A stretch of 18,464 bases of DNA, from assembly GCA_002344075.1 (NCBI GenBank), contig DDTM01000107.1, positions 1 to 18,464 of the forward strand, written 5' to 3'. Shown piece by piece: positions 16,152-18,464 of this stretch. Every line of letters starts with the position of its first letter. The first letter of the stretch is position 1. The notes beneath the pieces were generated by a model that searched no databases, was not told where the DNA came from, and saw nothing but the letters and a program-made list of their open reading frames with translations. The translations under genes and the position numbers were made by a program. The stretch comes from Bacteroidetes bacterium UBA2364. Lineage in GTDB: Bacteria > Bacteroidota > Rhodothermia > Rhodothermales > UBA2364.

Positions 16152-18008
16152 TCAGAACGAGAGTCCAAGTTTGGCAATGTATTGATCTAAAACAACGAAC
16201 AACCATACCTGAACCCAATTGAAATGAATATCTTTCTTGAACTTATGATACAGGTCAACAACCTCGTTTGAGACGACGCCCTGTTCTACCAAATTATGGA
16301 TGCTGCGGTCGCACATTTCCGCAAGTTCGTACTTAATCCAATGCTCCCATGGGAACGTAAATCCCATTTTCTTTCGTAGTACGACATCATCAGGCAGCGT
16401 TCCAACCGCATGAACCAATAACGACTTTGGTACACCATTGGAAAGCTTTATATGATCTGGCACATTCATGACATAATCAAACAAATCATTATCGAAGAAC
16501 GGAACCCTTAATTCCAGCGCAGACGCCATACTCATCTGATCCGAGTCTTTCAGCAGCACATTTTGTGTATAGCCATACATTTCCCCCATACTGAATTGGC
16601 TAAAAAATGGCAAGGGATCCGTATAGGACTGTATTTGAGCTAAGTTGATTTGTTGTAGGTTTTGGCTTTTCACTTCTAAGAAAGGCATCATCTTAGATAG
16701 TGTCACATCATCGAAAGACGTTCTGAAATACGGATAGATATTCCGTAAAGCAGGTTCCGCGTATGACGCCATGTTGAACATCCGCTTGATTTTCGAATTC
16801 GTCATCCAAGACTGGAGTGTTCGTGCAATCGGGCGTCTTGCCGAAACCGGCACTCGATAAAGAAGATTTGAGTTCAACTGTTTAAACTGCTTAAATCCGG
16901 CATATCCAGCAAATAGTTCATCACCTCCAAGCCCAGAAAGTGCGACCGTGATTCCTGCTTCTTTCGTGATTTTGGAAATCAGATAGGTGTTGATGCCGTC
17001 CACACTGGGCGTATCCTGCGCAGCCAAGGCATCCGGTAAAATTTCCAACAGGTCTAGGGGGCGCAGTCGAAACTCTGAATGCTCGGTATTAAATTTATTA
17101 GACACCAACGTTGCGTATGCCGACTCATCAAACTCTTGTTCACCAAACGAAATATTGAAGGTATGGATACGCCGATCCGTAACCTCCGCCATTAGTGCAA
17201 CGATGCTGCTAGAATCAATTCCGCCAGACAAAAATGCCCCAAGCGGTACATCGCTCACCAACTGACGCTCTACGGCACGCAACAGCAAGTCCCGCGTTTT
17301 GTTTTGGATCGTTTCGTAATCTGACCCTACTTCAATCTGGGGAACATTCGCTAATTCCCGATAGCGATTAACTTGTAGGACATTATTTTCTAATATCGCA
17401 TAATGCCCTGCTGGTAATTGGTTGATTTCCTCTACAATGCTGATGGGGGAACCAACGGCGGTAAACCTAAAGTAATCAATCACGGCCAGTTTGTTGACCT
17501 TACGAGACACCAATCCTGTTTCCAAAATTGCCCTTAGTTCCGAAGCAAAGATCAACGCCCCATTCACATGAGCATAGTAGAGCGGTTTAATGGCAAAACG
17601 ATCTCGAACCAAATAGGTTTTTTGAGCAATCTTATCATAAATAGCAAACGCAAAAATCCCATTCAATTTCTCGAACGCCGCCACACCATATTTAATAAAG
17701 ACGTTCAAGACGACTTCTGTATCAGAGTTTCCCCGGAACGTAAATTCTTTAAGCTCTCGTTTTAGGTCTAAGTAGTTATACACTTCGCCATTATACACAA
17801 TACAATATCGTCCGTCGCTACTCCACATGGGCTGGCTGCCTGCGGGCGATAGGTCAATAATAGACAGTCTTCTATGTCCTAAAGCCACATGATCATCTAC
17901 GTACACAGCCCCTGCATCCGGGCCACGGTGTACTAGGCGATCATTCATACCATAAATTTTATTGCGATGCTCCGGATTAGCGCTGATAATGCCTGCAATA
18001 CCGCACAT
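16152..18008 (-). CDS. asnB: Asparagine synthase-type glutamine amidotransferase (AsnB-like)
   Basis: This 618-residue protein has the class II glutamine amidotransferase domain followed by an ATP-pyrophosphatase synthetase domain. C2 is the nucleophile exposed after removal of the initiator Met. The glutaminase pocket residues are seen in HRRLSIID (45-52), YNGE (72-75) and SDTEV (95-99). The synthetase P-loop is SGGIDSS (261-267). One conserved block reads DRFAIKPLYY (136-145), where glycine is more usual than A139. Classical AsnB makes asparagine. Members within polysaccharide loci, such as WbpS of Pseudomonas aeruginosa O6, are thought to amidate uronic-acid sugars, and the context favours that role. 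A 110-base spacer precedes the ATG at 18008, without a Shine-Dalgarno. Confidence 0.92.
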   Translation of the reverse strand: MCGIAGIISANPEHRNKIYGMNDRLVHRGPDAGAVYVDDHVALGHRRLSIIDLSPAGSQPMWSSDGRYCIVYNGEVYNYLDLKRELKEFTFRGNSDTEVVLNVFIKYGVAAFEKLNGIFAFAIYDKIAQKTYLVRDRFAIKPLYYAHVNGALIFASELRAILETGLVSRKVNKLAVIDYFRFTAVGSPISIVEEINQLPAGHYAILENNVLQVNRYRELANVPQIEVGSDYETIQNKTRDLLLRAVERQLVSDVPLGAFLSGGIDSSSIVALMAEVTDRRIHTFNISFGEQEFDESAYATLVSNKFNTEHSEFRLRPLDLLEILPDALAAQDTPSVDGINTYLISKITKEAGITVALSGLGGDELFAGYAGFKQFKQLNSNLLYRVPVSARRPIARTLQSWMTNSKIKRMFNMASYAEPALRNIYPYFRTSFDDVTLSKMMPFLEVKSQNLQQINLAQIQSYTDPLPFFSQFSMGEMYGYTQNVLLKDSDQMSMASALELRVPFFDNDLFDYVMNVPDHIKLSNGVPKSLLVHAVGTLPDDVVLRKKMGFTFPWEHWIKYELAEMCDRSIHNLVEQGVVSNEVVDLYHKFKKDIHFNWVQVWLFVVLDQYIAKLGLSF

Positions 18009-18067
18009 AACTATATAGGTTTAACCCATACACTAAAGTGCACGAGCAAATGGAAAACACGGTGTTA

Positions 18068-18101
18068 TTGCTTCGCGTGAATATTGTGGATTACGAAGCA
18101 A
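18068..18101. repeat. 8-bp inverted repeat upstream of asnB-like gene
   Basis: TTGCTTCG at 18068-18075 is the exact reverse complement of CGAAGCAA at 18094-18101, with an 18-base loop. It lies in the 110-base spacer (18009-18118), 60 bases upstream of the asnB-like start. No U-tract follows it in the minus-strand direction, so it is not a standard intrinsic terminator. It could be a regulatory hairpin or an operator, or it could stabilise the end of the upstream mRNA. Confidence 0.5.
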
Positions 18102-18118
18102 AAAACCTAATTCAGGAT

Positions 18119-18464
18119 TTATACAAATTCGGGAATATAACCGGGGGCAGAAACCGATTCTTTTTGTTGTTCCTCCATCCCTAACTCGTACTGGCGACGG
18201 ATATACAATTTTGCAATAATACCAAAGAGCAAGAAAAGATGCATCGCCTGATTCCCGCTTTGAAAACCATCTGCATGAAACAAATCATTTGCAAAAAAAG
18301 CTGTACTTAAAAACAAAAACAATCCATACCTAAGCGTTTTCCCAAAGAAACTTGCAGACTCATTCTTTCCCGCGTTATGAACAACCCAATTCATCATCTT
18401 AATCATAAAGATTAACATCCCTATAAAAAGGATGACATTGAAAAATCCTCGTTCAAAAAACATA
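18119..18464 (-). CDS. C-terminal part of a polytopic membrane protein, probably O-antigen ligase/polymerase-like (partial)
   Basis: The frame is open to the right edge, so only the last 115 or so residues are visible. Three hydrophobic segments are seen, roughly at residues 6-24, 46-62 and 74-88 of the visible part. A charged cytoplasmic-type tail with a Glu/Gln-rich stretch follows and ends PEFV. The ERGFFNVILF stretch before the first segment recalls the E-x-G turn near the C-terminus of O-antigen ligase/Wzy-type proteins. That call rests on topology and context more than on a strong motif. An ATG at 18463 is probably internal rather than the true start. Confidence 0.5.
   Translation of the reverse strand, partial: MFFERGFFNVILFIGMLIFMIKMMNWVVHNAGKNESASFFGKTLRYGLFLFLSTAFFANDLFHADGFQSGNQAMHLFLLFGIIAKLYIRRQYELGMEEQQKESVSAPGYIPEFV

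Noticed and set aside
1..18464. CRISPR array, insertion sequences, tRNA or rRNA
   Set aside because: I saw no regularly spaced repeats, transposase motifs, terminal inverted repeats with target duplications, or RNA gene signatures.

Overview
The window is a single co-directional block of cell-surface polysaccharide genes. All 14 substantial genes lie on the minus strand, so transcription runs from high to low coordinates. Most genes are separated by 1-15 bases or overlap, as in a long operon. Nothing in it fixes the species. The shape of the locus suggests a Gram-negative environmental bacterium, perhaps of the Bacteroidota/Rhodothermota type: many starts have no Shine-Dalgarno, and it carries a WbuB-type glycosyltransferase, a heparinase-like protein, a two-domain dehydrogenase, WecB and AsnB. 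This placement is an inference. No rRNA, tRNA, CRISPR array, insertion sequence or integrase was seen.

In transcription order, the right edge holds the 3' end of a multi-spanning membrane protein (18119-18464), probably an O-antigen ligase/polymerase-like protein. A 110-base spacer with an 8-bp inverted repeat follows. Next come an AsnB-type glutamine-dependent amidotransferase, a GT4 glycosyltransferase, an aldo/keto reductase, a GMC-family flavin oxidoreductase, a WaaE-like GT2 glycosyltransferase and a stray ECF-transporter S component. This first group ends at 11293.

A 413-base gap (10880-11292) is the only long non-coding stretch. It carries a perfect 10-bp inverted repeat with a 76-base interior. 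After it come a PfkB-type sugar kinase, a DUF362 protein and a PaaK/CapK-type adenylate-forming enzyme. These three are AT-rich and tightly coupled. The adenylate-forming enzyme probably starts at a GTG at 8742, served by a GGAGG inside the end of the DUF362 gene.

The left third is visibly richer in G+C. It holds WecB (UDP-GlcNAc 2-epimerase), a fused alcohol-dehydrogenase/Gfo-Idh-MocA oxidoreductase, a heparinase II/III-like protein, a WbuB-like GT4 glycosyltransferase and an ATP-grasp ligase. The window ends just inside another gene.

Taken together, the genes look able to make activated amino sugars (WecB and the two-domain dehydrogenase), assemble a repeat unit (three glycosyltransferases) and decorate it by amidation, ligation, phosphorylation or redox change (AsnB, ATP-grasp, PaaK-like, PfkB, GMC/AKR). 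No initiating sugar-phosphate transferase, Wzx flippase, Wzz or export machinery is visible, so the locus must continue outside the window. The least explained parts are the PfkB-DUF362-PaaK trio, the coupled GMC/AKR pair and the orphan ECF S component beside the structured gap.
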